A DNA stretch of 64,000 nt from Druceiella hillmani (Eukaryota > Arthropoda > Insecta > Lepidoptera > Hepialidae): positions 19,107,001 through 19,171,000 of the forward strand of contig JAYKKI010000027.1 in assembly GCA_039881145.1 (NCBI GenBank), read 5' to 3'. A program made the position numbers and the translations under genes. The notes beneath the pieces are model-generated. The model was not told where the DNA came from, did not search any database, and saw only the letters and a program-made list of their open reading frames with translations. Below are positions 50,330 to 62,883 of this stretch, piece by piece. The stretch's first letter is position 1. Each line of letters begins with the position of its first letter.

Positions 50330-51005
50330 ATGTCAGTTTATAATGAAGAGAAAACATTTCTAGGGCTCTTTACATCAAAGTGAAAAACGTAATTTTATAA
50401 AATCACTAGCGTGTGTGTCTGTCTATCTATCTGTTACAGCCGATTTTCTTAAAAACTCTGCGATATTGCAATTAGAAATATAGCAAAGTAATGTATCTTT
50501 TTCTTATCGACATATTTTTCAGGAAATAATTTTTTAAAATAGTTTTATAACCATCAAAGCGAAGGAAAAACAATACTTTTTTTTTATTTCACGTGTCACA
50601 TGTCATGTATCGTTTGAAAGAAAGCTTATTATAAGGAATACAAAAGTTTTTTTTTTCATAATTTTAATTTATAAATTGTTTCTAATTACCATTTCCCTCA
50701 GCCCTTATTTCAAAAACTACTGAAGCAAAAATCATCAAAAAACAGTGTTGGTAAATTCTAACTAAAAGATTACAGGATAACTATAGTAAATATCCTAGAT
50801 GTTACAATTTTTGGAAAAATGTATTACATTTTTACGCCTGTAAAAAACAAAATAGCCAAAATATTTATTAGGTGAAAAATTAAGAAACATAAGTAGTTAA
50901 GTAGAAATCCTATGCACCCTTAAATGTTTACAAGTGCCTAAATGTGTACAAAACCCGTTACAGTGCAAGTTTTTTTTGTACTTCACAGATGTTTTTTCCT
51001 ATATG
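50330..51005 (+). mobile_element. Dispersed repeat R3, diverged
   Basis: The 3' part is clearly the R1/R2 family: ACGCCTGTAAAAAAC, then CACCCTTAAATGTTTACAAG and CAGTGCAAGTTTTTT. The 5' part (GTGTGTGTCTGTCTATCTAT) has only the general 'gtctgtctgtc' character. Same orientation as R1 and R2. Confidence 0.6.
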
Positions 51006-52039
51006 TCATTGTTTTTTTTCTTATTAACCTGTAAACAGTTGCGGTTAGCAATATATTTTGTTCTGTTTTTATAAATTAATTTTTAGGAAATATAAGTTAT
51101 ACTTAAGTATGTCTAATCTCCACATATAAAATGTTATAGCGTACATAAAAACCCATCAAAATACAAAATATACCACAAGTTTAACTATGATTAAAGACAA
51201 GACATTACCGTTTCAGGGAAAGTTCTCATATATTTTTATAAATTTTTTATTACGAAAATGATACCGTCAAAAATAACAGAAAAGGGAAAAATAGATAATT
51301 GTATACTAATAAATAATCACAAAAGAACAACGTAATTACTATTAATTGACAATTAATAATCCCCAAATAAATTCGTATGAATTTAAAATAAAGTTAAAAA
51401 CTATATTAACAATAACAATAATTATTACTATAAATCGGAAGAAAAATACAAGTGATTTAGTCAAGGGGTATAAAGTAATAATAATAATATTATTGAAAAT
51501 ATTAGTAAGTCAAAACTTAAAAATGCGCACAAACTATTTAATAAAATACTAAGTTGAATATAAGGATAAATTAATTAGGTAATCCGCCTTAATCTCTATA
51601 GATTAAGGCGGCATAATTCGACTTAATCTAAACTTCACATATGCAACAAATATACATATATAATAACAAATACAATATAAAAAATTAAAGTAAATTAAAT
51701 GTATGAAAGAAAACAGAGTTTGTTTATTACGTATGGATATAAAAAATTCGAAAAAACGATAAAAATTTTCTGTGAGCAATGTTTAACAGCGCTTTTAAAG
51801 GAAATATAATTCCAATCGCTTCATATTGTTGTGCGAATTGTTAAAATATGTCACGCTTTTTGCCGATAAAACTGTTCGATTTTGAACCAACCTGCCTTTC
51901 ACACTAACCAACCGGTCTCCGTGTCCAGTGTTATATTCATGGTTTTGTGAAATGCAGGAAGTATTATGTATGTACGTTTTTATAAGCATATAAAACATTT
52001 TGATAAACATACGCCTTTAATTGTGTTATTACTGTAACA
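51006..52039. other. AT-rich spacer
   Basis: No gene supported; contains the hairpin at 51584-51611. Confidence 0.5.
51584..51611. repeat. Short perfect hairpin
   Basis: 12 bp arms CCGCCTTAATCT / AGATTAAGGCGG around the loop CTAT. Confidence 0.9.
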
Positions 52040-53160
52040 ATAATTTTGTATTAACATTATTATAAAACTAATCATGACTGCATTTTGTTTCAACTTCCGG
52101 GAAAAAATCACTTTTTCCGGGAAAAAATAATCAAGACTGCATTTTGTTTCTACTTTCATTTCAGTATTTTCTAAAGATATACATTAACATTGCTACAAAA
52201 CTAAATGTCTGTCCCGGTTTTGCGCAAAACTAAATGGAATCGTGGCTGAATTTTGTTTCAACTTTCATTTCATAATTTTCTAAAGATATACATTAATATT
52301 GCTACAAAACTAAATGTCTCCCGGGTTTGCTGGAAAAAAATGGAATTGAGACTGAATTTTGTTTTAACTGTCATTGCATAATTTTTCTAGAGATTATATT
52401 GTATTAACGTTATTGTAAAACTAGCTGCCAGCGGTAGCTTTTTCCAGAGAAAACGACCTTGAATACATTTTGTTTTAGCTTTCATTCCATCATTATTCTA
52501 AAAATAATTTTGTATTAATATTATTATAATACTAGCTGCCTCTTTAGGCTTTGTGGAAAAAAAGAGATCATAACTTTATTTTGTTTCGATATTCATTATA
52601 TCATTATTCTAAATATATATATTGACATGGCTATAAAACTAGCTGCGTTTTTACGGCTTTACTCGGAAATAAGGGATCATCACTAAATTTCGTTTTAGAT
52701 TTCGTTACATCATTAGTTTGAAAATTATTTTGTATTAATATTAATATGAAACGCGCTGCGTCTTCCAAATTCGTTCGGAAAGAAAGGAGAATGGCTGAAT
52801 TTTGTTTTAACTTTCGTTACATCATTATCCCGACGTTTGTTTTGTTTTAACATTGATATAAAACTAACTGCCTCTTCAGATTGTGTCCGGGAAAAAAGGG
52901 ATCATTACCCATTTTGTTTTAACTTTCATTACATTATCCTAAAAATTATTTTTATTAACATTATTATAAAACTAGCTACCCTATTAAGCTTTGTCCGGAA
53001 AAAAGTGATCTTGACTAAGTTTTGTTTCAAATTTTGATTCATCAGTATTCAAAAGATATATAGATATTAATATTACTATAAAACTAACTGAAGCTTCCAA
53101 CTTTTTCTTAAAAAAAGGGATCATCACTGCATTTTGTTTTATGTGTCTTTTTATTACATG
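52040..53160. repeat. Degenerate tandem array, about 10 units of ~110 bp
   Basis: An AAAACTAGCTGC-like landmark recurs near 52064, 52197, 52306, 52417, 52528, 52635, 52748, 52860, 52968 and 53080, mostly 107-113 bp apart. Each unit then has a TTTGTCCGGAAAAAA-like stretch, a GATCATGACTGAATTTTGTTT-like stretch, ACTTTCATTACATCATTATT and an AT-rich end. Units are well diverged. The ACTAGCTGCC word resembles the opening of insect LINE tails, so the unit may derive from one. Confidence 0.92.
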
Positions 53161-55790
53161 ATATTAATTTGTCATTAAATTAATCATTCTATTTTTCAAA
53201 GATTAATTATCTATTTTGTGCTCTATTGGTATACAGACATAAATGTACAGTTCATAATATAAACACGTTTATAGTAAATAACAATCATGTTGATTTTAGT
53301 TTTGTCGCCAATATATTACAATATTACAAAATAACTGTAATGGTTTAAAGTTTCACTCAAGTATATGTCAGACAGGCATCGGCTTCCTTGACATAAATCA
53401 TTATTGATTATTAGCCAAGCTTTCTTAAAATATACATTAAATTCACATAACATACTATATCCATTCGGTTAAAATATATTGTACACCCTATGTCTATTTG
53501 GATACCATCAAATATACGATGATGAAAGCTTCATATCAATGAAATAAATAGTTTTTGTCCGAAACACTAAAAACAAACAAAGAAACAAAATTTGTCTCTT
53601 AATTTTGATTAATGTTCTGAATGTGATTTGCATAGGTGATGGTGAAATAGAACACGTAAACGAAACTTTCTTCAACAGTAAAAAAATATTTATATAAACG
53701 ACTCAAAATCAATCCACACTCTTGAAATAATGCAGTTCTATTTACTTAGTTTTTGTGATGCAGATAATAACTTATAAAATCTAAGTTAATATCTAAGTAA
53801 TAAATAAATATCTAAGTAATAAGATCTGAATAATGTACGGCTTTATATCCATAAACCACGATAATTTATACAAATTTATTTATATATTTCATCTAAATGC
53901 TTTCTACTAAGATTTTTTAGACAATTTTGTTTTGAGGACTTAATGTATTGTCTAGTCATTCAATATAGTAAATAAAAAACTCAACTCGTAGTTATTCACA
54001 TAACCGTATTTATGATTTTCATTTATATTTTCAGATATTTCTTCCCGTAATTTTATATAACAAGATCCATAAGAGCAAACCAATATATTAGAAAGTTCAT
54101 CGATCACACGTTCCATTTTTATCTCTTAGTTTCATGTTTAATAACGTCCTATTATTTTGAAATATTTTTTTCTATTTGACAGACGTCTTCAAAAAATAAT
54201 TGTGAGACTTAGGTAGTTCCCAAATTCTATATTTCCCATCATTTAGCCAATTTTTTGGTCCTTCTGGTCCACAGAGATAAAAGCCTTGGAACAAATCTGC
54301 AAGCAAAATGTCTTTAATATCGTTGCGTAAATTAAAATTGTTATTAATATTATTTAAGTATTTTATGTAATACGCAAAAAATTATGTCATTTGGTGATCA
54401 TAGATCGAAAAAAAATCTCTGGCTTTTACTTCAAATGTAAAGTAATTAAATTAAACAATTTGCTGAAATATTATATCAAAAATTTGCCTTAGCATTTCGT
54501 TTGGCCATAAAAAAGGATTTTCGCTCAAAAAATAAAGAATGTATACAAAAAAACAATTTAAGAGAATGTTGCGCATTCACTACGACCAGGTCTATTAGCA
54601 ATATATTATGTCTATATTCAATTTCACTCCAAAAGAAACTGTAAACAAACCAATTTGGCACTTAAAGTATGGTTGCCACAAATATATAGTCTGATTGATT
54701 ACAAAACTCATCGTATTTCACCCATATTGTTAAACGTTATACTATTATCTCAATATTAACTTAAAAAACTCTCACGATACATAATGTTGTAAATATCATT
54801 ATTACACATAATGTTACTAGTACGAATTTTTAAATTTCGTAAAGTATTCGGTATTTTCGACGCGTAGGAAATCCATACTCATATGTGCTATCGGTTACAC
54901 CTCACTTACTTTATAATCCACTGGAGTGAGACACCTGCAACAAATCAGTTTTAATTTGATGAGAACGATGTTCAATTGTCTTTTTGGTCCGTAATATACT
55001 TAGGTTACTTTATTAGGTAATTAGGATTTAGAAATTATTTGAAATATTTAATTTTTTTTTTTTCAATTTCTTTTAACTGCAATATGTAACTTATAAAATC
55101 TAAGTTAATAAATACATAAATATCTAAGTTAATAAGATAACTACTTAAATGGGTATACCAATTCAATGTTTTATCTTTCAATCACAAACAACATATAAAT
55201 CCATATTACATGACCAACATGAATATAAGAAAAAGGTTCAGAATAACTGAACTGTCATTTTGCTATGTTTACAGTCTATTTTGGAATGGAATATAGTACA
55301 GCTATTTTCGTTTACACGATGTGAATCGATTCAGTACATAAAAAGACGAACATTTTTAATTTACAAGTAAGTTTTTGTGTAATTGAAAATAAAAACCAGT
55401 AACGTCATATCCTCTTGAAGGAATTCAAATTTATGATACAAAAAACGAAAAAATAGCGTATGGCTTTTATATAAATATCAATAACATATAAATAGTAAAT
55501 ACATTTGTTGAAATATTTCACATGTAGCTTCTTTTGTACTCAGAGATCGCAGTTTCATGATACATTATACCTTTACTCGCTTACCATTCACGCTATATTT
55601 ATTATACTTCAATCCAAATCGTACGTCAAGGCAGAGTAATAATTCAATACCATCCCTAGCTGACTAAGTATTATAAGCATTTTCGACACAAAACAAAATA
55701 CACGAACATAAATCCGACTCCACCCCTTCAAATCTCATCACCGACAAATACTGATTACATTTTTTCTCATACTCCGCCATTCGTTTCAAT
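53161..55790. other. AT-rich spacer with a repeated word pair
   Basis: AACTTATAAAATCTAAGTTA occurs at about 53769 and 55089, both followed by further ATCTAAGTTAATAAG-type words, so a short segment is present twice about 1.3 kb apart. No gene is supported; the open stretch at 54476-54661 (-) has no domain. Confidence 0.45.
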
Positions 55791-56100
55791 CATACAGCAT
55801 CCCGAACGCGAGAACTAATCTCTCCGGCGTCCGGAGCTTTACCCTTACGTCCGGCCGCGGGAGGTCGCTAATGACCGTCCGCCACCCGGCGCCATATGCA
55901 GGCCTCTATATTGAAATAACAACATTACAGCCGCCCCGATATTAACACGTTTTTCTAACTATTTTCCGTTGGATGATATTGGTTTTGTTCGAGTGCCGGC
56001 GGGGCAAATGGACGGGCGGTTTGTTTTATGAGCGCACGCTACCCGAGCTTTTGTTTTTGGGCGGGCCAGCTTTTTAAGTTGCGCTTTGAAAGCTTTTCTC
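55791..56100. promoter_or_regulatory. GC-rich island, candidate regulatory element
   Basis: The most GC-rich block near the CUB exon (about 2.3 kb upstream), with TCTCCGGCGTCCGGAG, GGCCGCGGGAGG, CCACCCGGCGCC and GGGCGGGCC words. Stops occur in all frames. It could be an intronic enhancer or an alternative promoter; no TATA box or initiator stands out. Confidence 0.4.
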
Positions 56101-57589
56101 GGAAATATACCCTATATGAGAAAAGTATTGTAATTTATGTTGTGTCAATGACGGAATGATTGTATTGAACATTAGGCGGGTCGCTGGGTGAATTGTAAAT
56201 CGTCGAAGAAATTCATATTTATTTTCTCGATATCGTGGAAAATTATATTTATTTCATTGTAATAATACGCCCTTCCGTTTAGAAATAAAATACATGTTGT
56301 CGTTGATAAAGCTTCACATCACACGATACTGATTTTCTTCACTTTCTTTTTTCACTGATTTGTAAGTTGTCTGCTAACAAGGTTTATGAAATTATTTTCT
56401 TTTGGTAGAACTGGATATTGGTTGTATTATTGAATGTATTCAATAATAATTCTGATTAATAATTCTTAATTTTACAAATACTTGTCTGACACCTGAAATT
56501 CTTCATACTCGATTATTCGAAATTCTTCATATCACATCACATTATATTATACAGTTACCTCATTTTATCCTCTTTATTTGCCCCCTGTCCTTATGATTAT
56601 ACCAAAATGCAATCTATGATTTTGTTGCTTACTTAAATACGATAACTGAAATCAATATTAATTTTTATCATTACATTGCGATCGTAAACTTAACAGTGAG
56701 AGGGAGAATAAAAAAGGTTATTTTGAGTCAAGATAATTTACCTCTTTTTTTCATTACCTGTTATATGTGTAAGGGCCTTATTAATAATAAAATGAGCAGA
56801 GGAATCTAATTCGACTACGTAGCTTACTGTTATGTTAATTACGATGATTATTTTAAGGTTTCATGTTTACTATGAGGGACCCTATGAGGATACTATGAGG
56901 GAATTATGAGGGAGGGAGGAGATTAATTTTCTGTATGTATTAACATATCTCAGCCTTATTTAACTTAAGATTTTTTTATTCATAAATCGATAGTAGTAGA
57001 GGACCTGAAATGCAGAAGAATAATTTTAAGATACGCCATCTATTGCTACTAGTAAAATATGAATGAAAAGTCGATTCTGGAAAATTCAATCAAACGACCT
57101 TTTAAATCAATTTTATATTTCTATATTCGTATAAAATAGGTAAGAAATTTCCCATATTTAGGGAAAACACTTGGCCTATTCAAATAAATAAAATATAATT
57201 TATTTCACCTTAAATAACTACCTGATTAAAATTTTCATTAATTAATTCCGCTACAAAAATTATTAATAAATAATCATTAGAAAAGCAAAATAAAACTCAT
57301 TTGATTCTCACTCTCAATTCAAATCTTAAAAACAACTGCTTTTTTCATTTAACTAAAAACCTCAACGATTAAACAATTCGTGGACATTTCAATGAAACAT
57401 TTTGTTTTGTTCTCATTTAATTCGTTGTTACAATGATTTGCATTTAGAGTATTAACAGCTCAGCTACATAAATATAATTTTTTGAAAATTCAAAACTGAT
57501 ATTGCTATTTCAACTTTTAAGTGGAATAAAAGTTCTTGAAAAAATGCTTCCTAACATCTAACTTAGTTAAAGTTGATTGTCACCTTTTT
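56101..57589. other. AT-rich spacer
   Basis: A small irregular repeat of CTATGAGGG occurs at 56869-56915. Nothing else is recognised. Confidence 0.5.
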
Positions 57590-58130
57590 TAGGGTCCCGT
57601 CGCCAAATGCCTAAAAAGGAACCCTTATAATTTCGTCCTGTTCATCTGTCCGTCTGTCACATTCATTTCACTTGGACACAAGAAGATGGTTCAATTATTT
57701 GATGGTAGGTATCTTCTATGAACTGCTATGCAATGAAATAGGGGAATACTAGGGGCGGCACTAGATACGTAGAAAAACATTCCTCATATTAGGGGCGGCA
57801 CTATATACATTTAACTGAGGGATGAAAACAAATCCAGTACCCATAGGCGTGTGAGGTATCATTAGATAGGTCTTAAATGTTATAAAAGTTACAAAATAAC
57901 TTTTTCATTTAAGTTAATAGTTGGTGATATACGGGCTTCTAGAAGTCTTAAAGTGCCCCCACCCCCTCCCTCTAACTTTTCAACTAACGTATCTAAAATT
58001 CTGAAAAAAATTAAGTTAGTAGAACTTAAAATAAACTTTCAACGAAAATTTTTTTAATAAGATATGTCTTGTCGTTTTTGAGATATAGGGTATTTTCAGT
58101 ACCTACCGCAGCAATAACTTTGTTTTTCAG
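57590..58130 (+). mobile_element. Dispersed repeat R4, 'tagggttccgt' family
   Basis: TTAGGGTCCCGTCGCCAAAT, then GGAACCCTTATAATTTCGTC and CTGTCCGTCTGTCAC, followed by a TGAGGTATCATTAGATAGGT block and a C-rich GTGCCCCCACCCCC: the recognisable order of a dispersed repeat family very common in moth and butterfly DNA. It is shortened (the usual final 'gtccgactcgcacttgg' is absent). It lies in the intron just upstream of the CUB exon, in sense orientation. Two copies of TAGGGGCGGCACTA (about 57749 and 57799) lie inside. Confidence 0.75.
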
Positions 58131-58361
58131 TGTTTTTGAGAAATACAAACTTATAAGTTTAATATTTTATTTTATTTAAAAAAACACCTGTAAGTGTTAT
58201 TGATTGCAATTTAGTTTAGAATAACTACAGCTTAAAAATTATTTAGTGCGAATACATTGTATATCAGTCTTCGACAGATTTTAATTAAATTTGCTTATCA
58301 TCTATTTTAGTCCCTCAAAACCATGACACCATAATCCACGTCATTTCTTTCTCCTCTGCAG
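58131..58361 (+). other. Intron end with splice acceptor
   Basis: AT-rich intron sequence ending in a strong polypyrimidine tract and acceptor, TTTCTTTCTCCTCTGCAG (58344-58361). Confidence 0.85.
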
Positions 58362-58503
58362 GCAAGTTTGAATCAGACGGAAGATCTGTGGGCGCTTGTG
58401 AGCAGCTGTTCCTGCCGGAAAAGCCACGGGGCCGTCTTTACAGCCCTCGCTACCCTTCCACATACCCAACCAACATACGCTGCTCTTACAGGTTCCAAGC
58501 AAC
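58362..58503 (+). CDS. Internal exon encoding the start of a CUB domain
   Basis: 142 bp exon with a strong acceptor and donor (GTAAGT at 58504). The first two bases finish a codon, 46 codons follow, and two bases (AC) remain, so the flanking introns are phase 1 and phase 2. Residues 24-45 carry the signature of a CUB domain: RLYSPRYPSTYPTN followed by IRCSYRF, matching the usual SP-YP--YP-N--C-W pattern. Cys12 and Cys40 are 28 residues apart, close to the usual first disulfide of a CUB domain. A full CUB domain has about 110 residues, so the rest must lie in later exons, which I do not find in the remaining 5.5 kb. CUB domains occur in secreted or cell-surface proteins (proteases, receptor auxiliary subunits, LDL-receptor-like proteins) and bind proteins, often with calcium. 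The exact gene cannot be named from one exon. GC content is much higher than that of its neighbours, as expected for coding DNA. Confidence 0.88.
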
Positions 58504-59319
58504 GTAAGTAGAAATATTTTATACATAACAAGGTGCCTTCCTCCATAAATATGCCATATTTTAGTCTATATTACTGTAGTTTTATCGTAATTATGAGCAC
58601 TTAATTAATAATAAATTGGTATAGAAGATATAAAACTAGTACAAGATGTAAATATAAAGTATTAGACTATTGGTAGTTGCTTCCACTAATTGTTTAAAAT
58701 ACACTTGCGAGTGAAGTCGAAAGAAGAAGAACATTAATTAATCATTTTTTTTTTAAAATTGTCTTGACCACAACAGATGTCAAATCATTTTTAGTAATTC
58801 TTTTAACTAATGTCAAATCTCTACATTCTAATTTTGACGTTGGCAGTTTGAAAAAAACTTAGAAAATACTATTAAAGTATAAAGTAAACAAAATAATAAC
58901 ACAACATTTCTGGTACAGAATTCAGCAAAGTCGATCTTCGGTGTCTTAGTTCTTTTCATAGCTTTAAAAATTAAATGAAACAATTTTGAACAGCATCCTT
59001 ATCCGTTTTCACAACTTCGTATTTTTTGATGTATTATATTTCTGCAAGATATATACAATTCATTCATTTTTTATATAAAATATGTAATTTTAAATTGATT
59101 TTTAAGCATATGCGTTTATAAAAATGTGCACTTTTATATTAATATTTGAAAAATCGATCAAGTACGAATTATCGCTTAAAGTTGGTAATTAAAAGGGTAT
59201 CAATATAACATTAACTTGTAATTAAATATTAAATAAATATATATATTTTGAGGATATTTTTATATAATTATTGGCTTCGAGCAAAAATGTCAATACGATT
59301 TTAATCGATATATTTTTTT
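58504..59319 (+). other. Intron, AT-rich
   Basis: Starts with the donor GTAAGT. No other feature recognised. Confidence 0.6.
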
Positions 59320-59510
59320 CGTTTGCCCATCCTTACCACCAATGTTGTGTTACGCCGTTTTGTCTTTTATGTGATTACCATAGACGCACTAGGCAGACAT
59401 AGGTCTCGTCTCGAATTTTCCAATCCTGTTTGTCACCTGCATCCGGTTTATAGCGGTATATCTTCGGATTTCATCTATCCACCTTCGAATTCCGTAACTC
59501 TACAAGATGC
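59320..59510 (-). pseudogene. LINE C-terminal remnant
   Basis: On the minus strand, the frame around 59480-59420 reads RRWIDEIRRY followed by NRMQVTNR, resembling the conserved end of insect LINE proteins (RWxDEIRK...WMQVAxNR). An in-frame stop follows near the CVYGN part. The plus-strand frame open here (59323-59538) is its shadow. Confidence 0.4.
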
Positions 59511-59695
59511 CGAAAATATATTTAATGTAACCTTATAATGTGTTTATTCTTTAAATATGCAGGAAATCATAATAAAATTTTGCGCAATTTTGCGAATTTT
59601 TCAGATTGTCATTTTGTTAATAGCAAATAATTTAAAAGGCAGGACTATTTTTTAAGAATATCCTGTTATATATATGGAGGTCTTATCAGAATGAA

Positions 59696-59754
<59 letters not shown>

Positions 59755-62140
59755 CCTCTTCCTCTCCTATTTTCCATAAACACTTTTTATTTTAATAAAG
59801 TTATCTTCCGTGCATATAACAGAATCTTAATGAGTATATCTTATGCATTCGTAGTGAAATCCAAAAAACAGGATTTTTTCGAACTTTATTTTCTCTGTAT
59901 ATTTCTCTATCTTTGTATGTTTATATTACATAAAAAAAGCTAAAAGAATGGAAATAGGATAATACTTATTTACATAGTCTTGAAGCCCGCATATACGGTA
60001 TGAACGAATATACTATAATATCGAGAGTTTACGCCAAAAATAAAACTTCTGGAGCCCAACCAGCATCTCAACAAATCGTATTAACAAAACAACGAAAGAA
60101 ATAAAATTGTAAACAGGATTAAGTAGCCAATTTGCTTCAACAGTTTTCATGTCCATTAAAAGTTTTAAAATAGGTCTTCTATTAAGAACGACTAAAACCC
60201 GTATTACGAAAGTTCAGTACACTTTGAAGCACTTAGAAACGTTAATGAAACGTTAATGTGTGATGTAAAATGTTTATAATTTTCATAAACAACCCTGTTT
60301 ATATATAGCGTTTTAGATATATATTTATATAATTGAAGATTCATGATCTATGAATTTAGAATTATTCAGTATCAAATTACACTTCATTCATTGTTTACAG
60401 GATAATTAAACATTTGTTCATATGTTTACAACAGCAGTGAATTTTATTTATAATTACAATTACCTACACATCTCTTCAGTACAAGATACATCTTATCTGT
60501 TTTTAATTAACTGCACAGTCGAAATATGCCTATTATCATTAAATACACGACTGCATAAATTAAAATATGATTTTCACTAGTACGATGAATTACTCCAAAC
60601 AAAGCACTTGCAACGAAAACGAATAATTACTAAAATATTACTTTCAGATATTTGTATGTATTTAATTTTAAAACTATACTCTTACATCTTCAATCAAAAC
60701 CCGTTTCCACGTACTCAAATTCCTTCTTCAATAATAGCTTCCAAATTATTACAGGTATCAGGTTTTATGTCGGGATAATTTCCTTTGCGAAAAATCATTA
60801 AATGCCTACTGGACAATGCAGAAAAATTTTCATAGCTCAAATTAATTTTATAAATATAACTGTTTAAAAAATATATATAAAAGGTAAAAATATATCTGGC
60901 TATCGAATTTAAATCTTTGTTGTCGTAAAAAAAGAATTCATATACCTGTTAGATACGCTTATATTTCTTAAAGTAGTATGGCATGCGGAGTCCATTCATT
61001 TCCCAGTATATACTTATTAGCTATTTGCTTCGTGATAAAAACGCCAAATTGCTAATTGGCTTACAATCGTAGTCTATTAACTATGACCCTCGTTATTTAT
61101 TTACGTTTGTTCGTTAGGTTCAATAGTTCACTTCTACTGTTTCTCGTTTACCTATCGCGTGCCAAATTTGTGTACAAACTTATAAATTTACTATTAGTTT
61201 TTGCACGAATCGATCAATAAGTTAACTTCTGCCTTATATAAAGTAAATGAATAAATAAAACCGTGTTTTTATCAACCCATATTCTGCCTTGCTTCCTCTA
61301 TCAGTACTGTAAAAGTTCTTCTGATTTTCAAGATCCCTGGAAGTTTAATTCATAATAAAATTTTGAATAATCAATTTATTCTCTTTATGGCTGCCACTTC
61401 TTTGTTCAGTTACAAAGCTGTCAGTGTTAATTGAGATTTGTTCTCATCTTTTAAGTTTTCGTATTTTAAAATAAAAATAAAAACAAACCCCAGGAAGCCT
61501 CGCTTGCACATTCATCCGTCCATTTTCAGCAGTTTTAGAAACCATAATAAGATCGAAAGTTATTAACTACTTATTTAGCAATATTAAAAAGTAAAAGGAT
61601 ATTTATTTCATAATTTTAAATAAGGCTAATATTGAAAAAAAAAATTGTTTTTAGTAGTACGTAATTTAAATTGTAAGCATTGAAAAACTACTTTTTACAA
61701 GTTTTCTGATAATTCTAGATGCGTCGTATGAAATATCCACAAATATATATTCTCCCTTCATCCATCACCAAAATTGTTAAAGTCAAAATTATGAAAAAAA
61801 AGGATTATTATATCACTTAAATATATCGAAAATCTGTAGCATTTATTCTAGTTCTGTATCTGATAGTTGATTATAACTTTATTTTTACGGTGATTCCTTT
61901 CTTATATCTTCATCTTTTATAAAAAAGACGAGATAAGTTTAAAAATAATCTAAACCTTTCCTAGTTATGAAAGGCAAAGATATCAAAGCATTTGTCTTCT
62001 TTTCAGCATCAGTTTCCTCTTTAGATAACTGAAAATCAAGTTTGATACCTTCAGTGGATACCATCAGTGGTCCCCGACCGTAATACAACACCAATAATCA
62101 AACATAATATTTCAGTGTCTACCACCATCGAAACAAAACA
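59511..62140. other. AT-rich spacer, probably intronic
   Basis: Contains the TA tract at 59701-59752. No exon with convincing splice sites and a CUB continuation was found. Confidence 0.5.
59701..59752. repeat. (TA)n(CA)n microsatellite
   Basis: About 20 TA units followed by ACACACACAC. Confidence 0.97.
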
Positions 62141-62300
62141 CGATTCGATATGACAATAGATAGCGCCGGGGGAAAAATGAAATAACCTTATCCGAGTGCG
62201 ATCGGTTGCGTGATCGCGCGGGGGCTGAGCGGGTTGACTTCCGCCGGGCTCGAACGCCACTTCAAACAAAATCAATAGGACTCCCCGCACGAGGGCGTCA
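62141..62300. promoter_or_regulatory. GC-rich island, candidate regulatory element
   Basis: A sudden GC-rich block (GCGCCGGGGG, GTGATCGCGCGGGGGC, TTCCGCCGGGCTCG) with no splice-bounded frame. It is a candidate intronic regulatory element by composition. Confidence 0.3.
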
Positions 62301-62883
62301 TAAATTGTGATAATTGTTTCGAGTACCTATGTACGTAACGACAAAAAAAACACGCGTAAGCTTGTACTCCTTCGTGTCGTATGTTAGACGTGGATGTATT
62401 ATATAAAGGCCGACAAGGCAGTCTGATATAGGAATGTTTTAATCAATATACACATAAAATTAGACGGCAAAAGCAAAAAAATATGTACGTTAAATCTCTT
62501 AAGAAAATTAATTCAGGGACTATAAATAAGGTATAGAATAACCATTATTAATATGTAATAATTTATATAAGGATGTCACGTCTATACATCATTTCATTTA
62601 AAGTAAGTGAAAATGTAATAAATAAGTACTTATTTTAGAAAGAAGAGCCATATTAGAGTAAATCAATTTTATATTGTATTCTGAAAAATTATAAATGTGA
62701 AACATTGAAATAAAGGGAAGATTTATTTCAAATAAGACTTATTAAGCTCGTAAGTTAGGACTTCCAAAAGTTATATTTATAACAAAAAGATATTATAATT
62801 TTAAAAAAAAATGTGTTGTTATAAACCACAAATATATTATATAAACACCTATACATATAGTAACAACATTTTAATCAACTATA
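62301..62883. other. AT-rich spacer
   Basis: No recognisable feature. Confidence 0.5.

Noticed and set aside
58341..58526. Minus-strand open frame over the CUB exon
   Set aside because: It is the shadow of the real exon; the plus-strand reading has both splice sites and a CUB signature.
59323..59538. Plus-strand open frame as a next CUB exon
   Set aside because: The translation has no CUB features, there is no convincing acceptor, and the minus strand resembles a LINE C-terminus.
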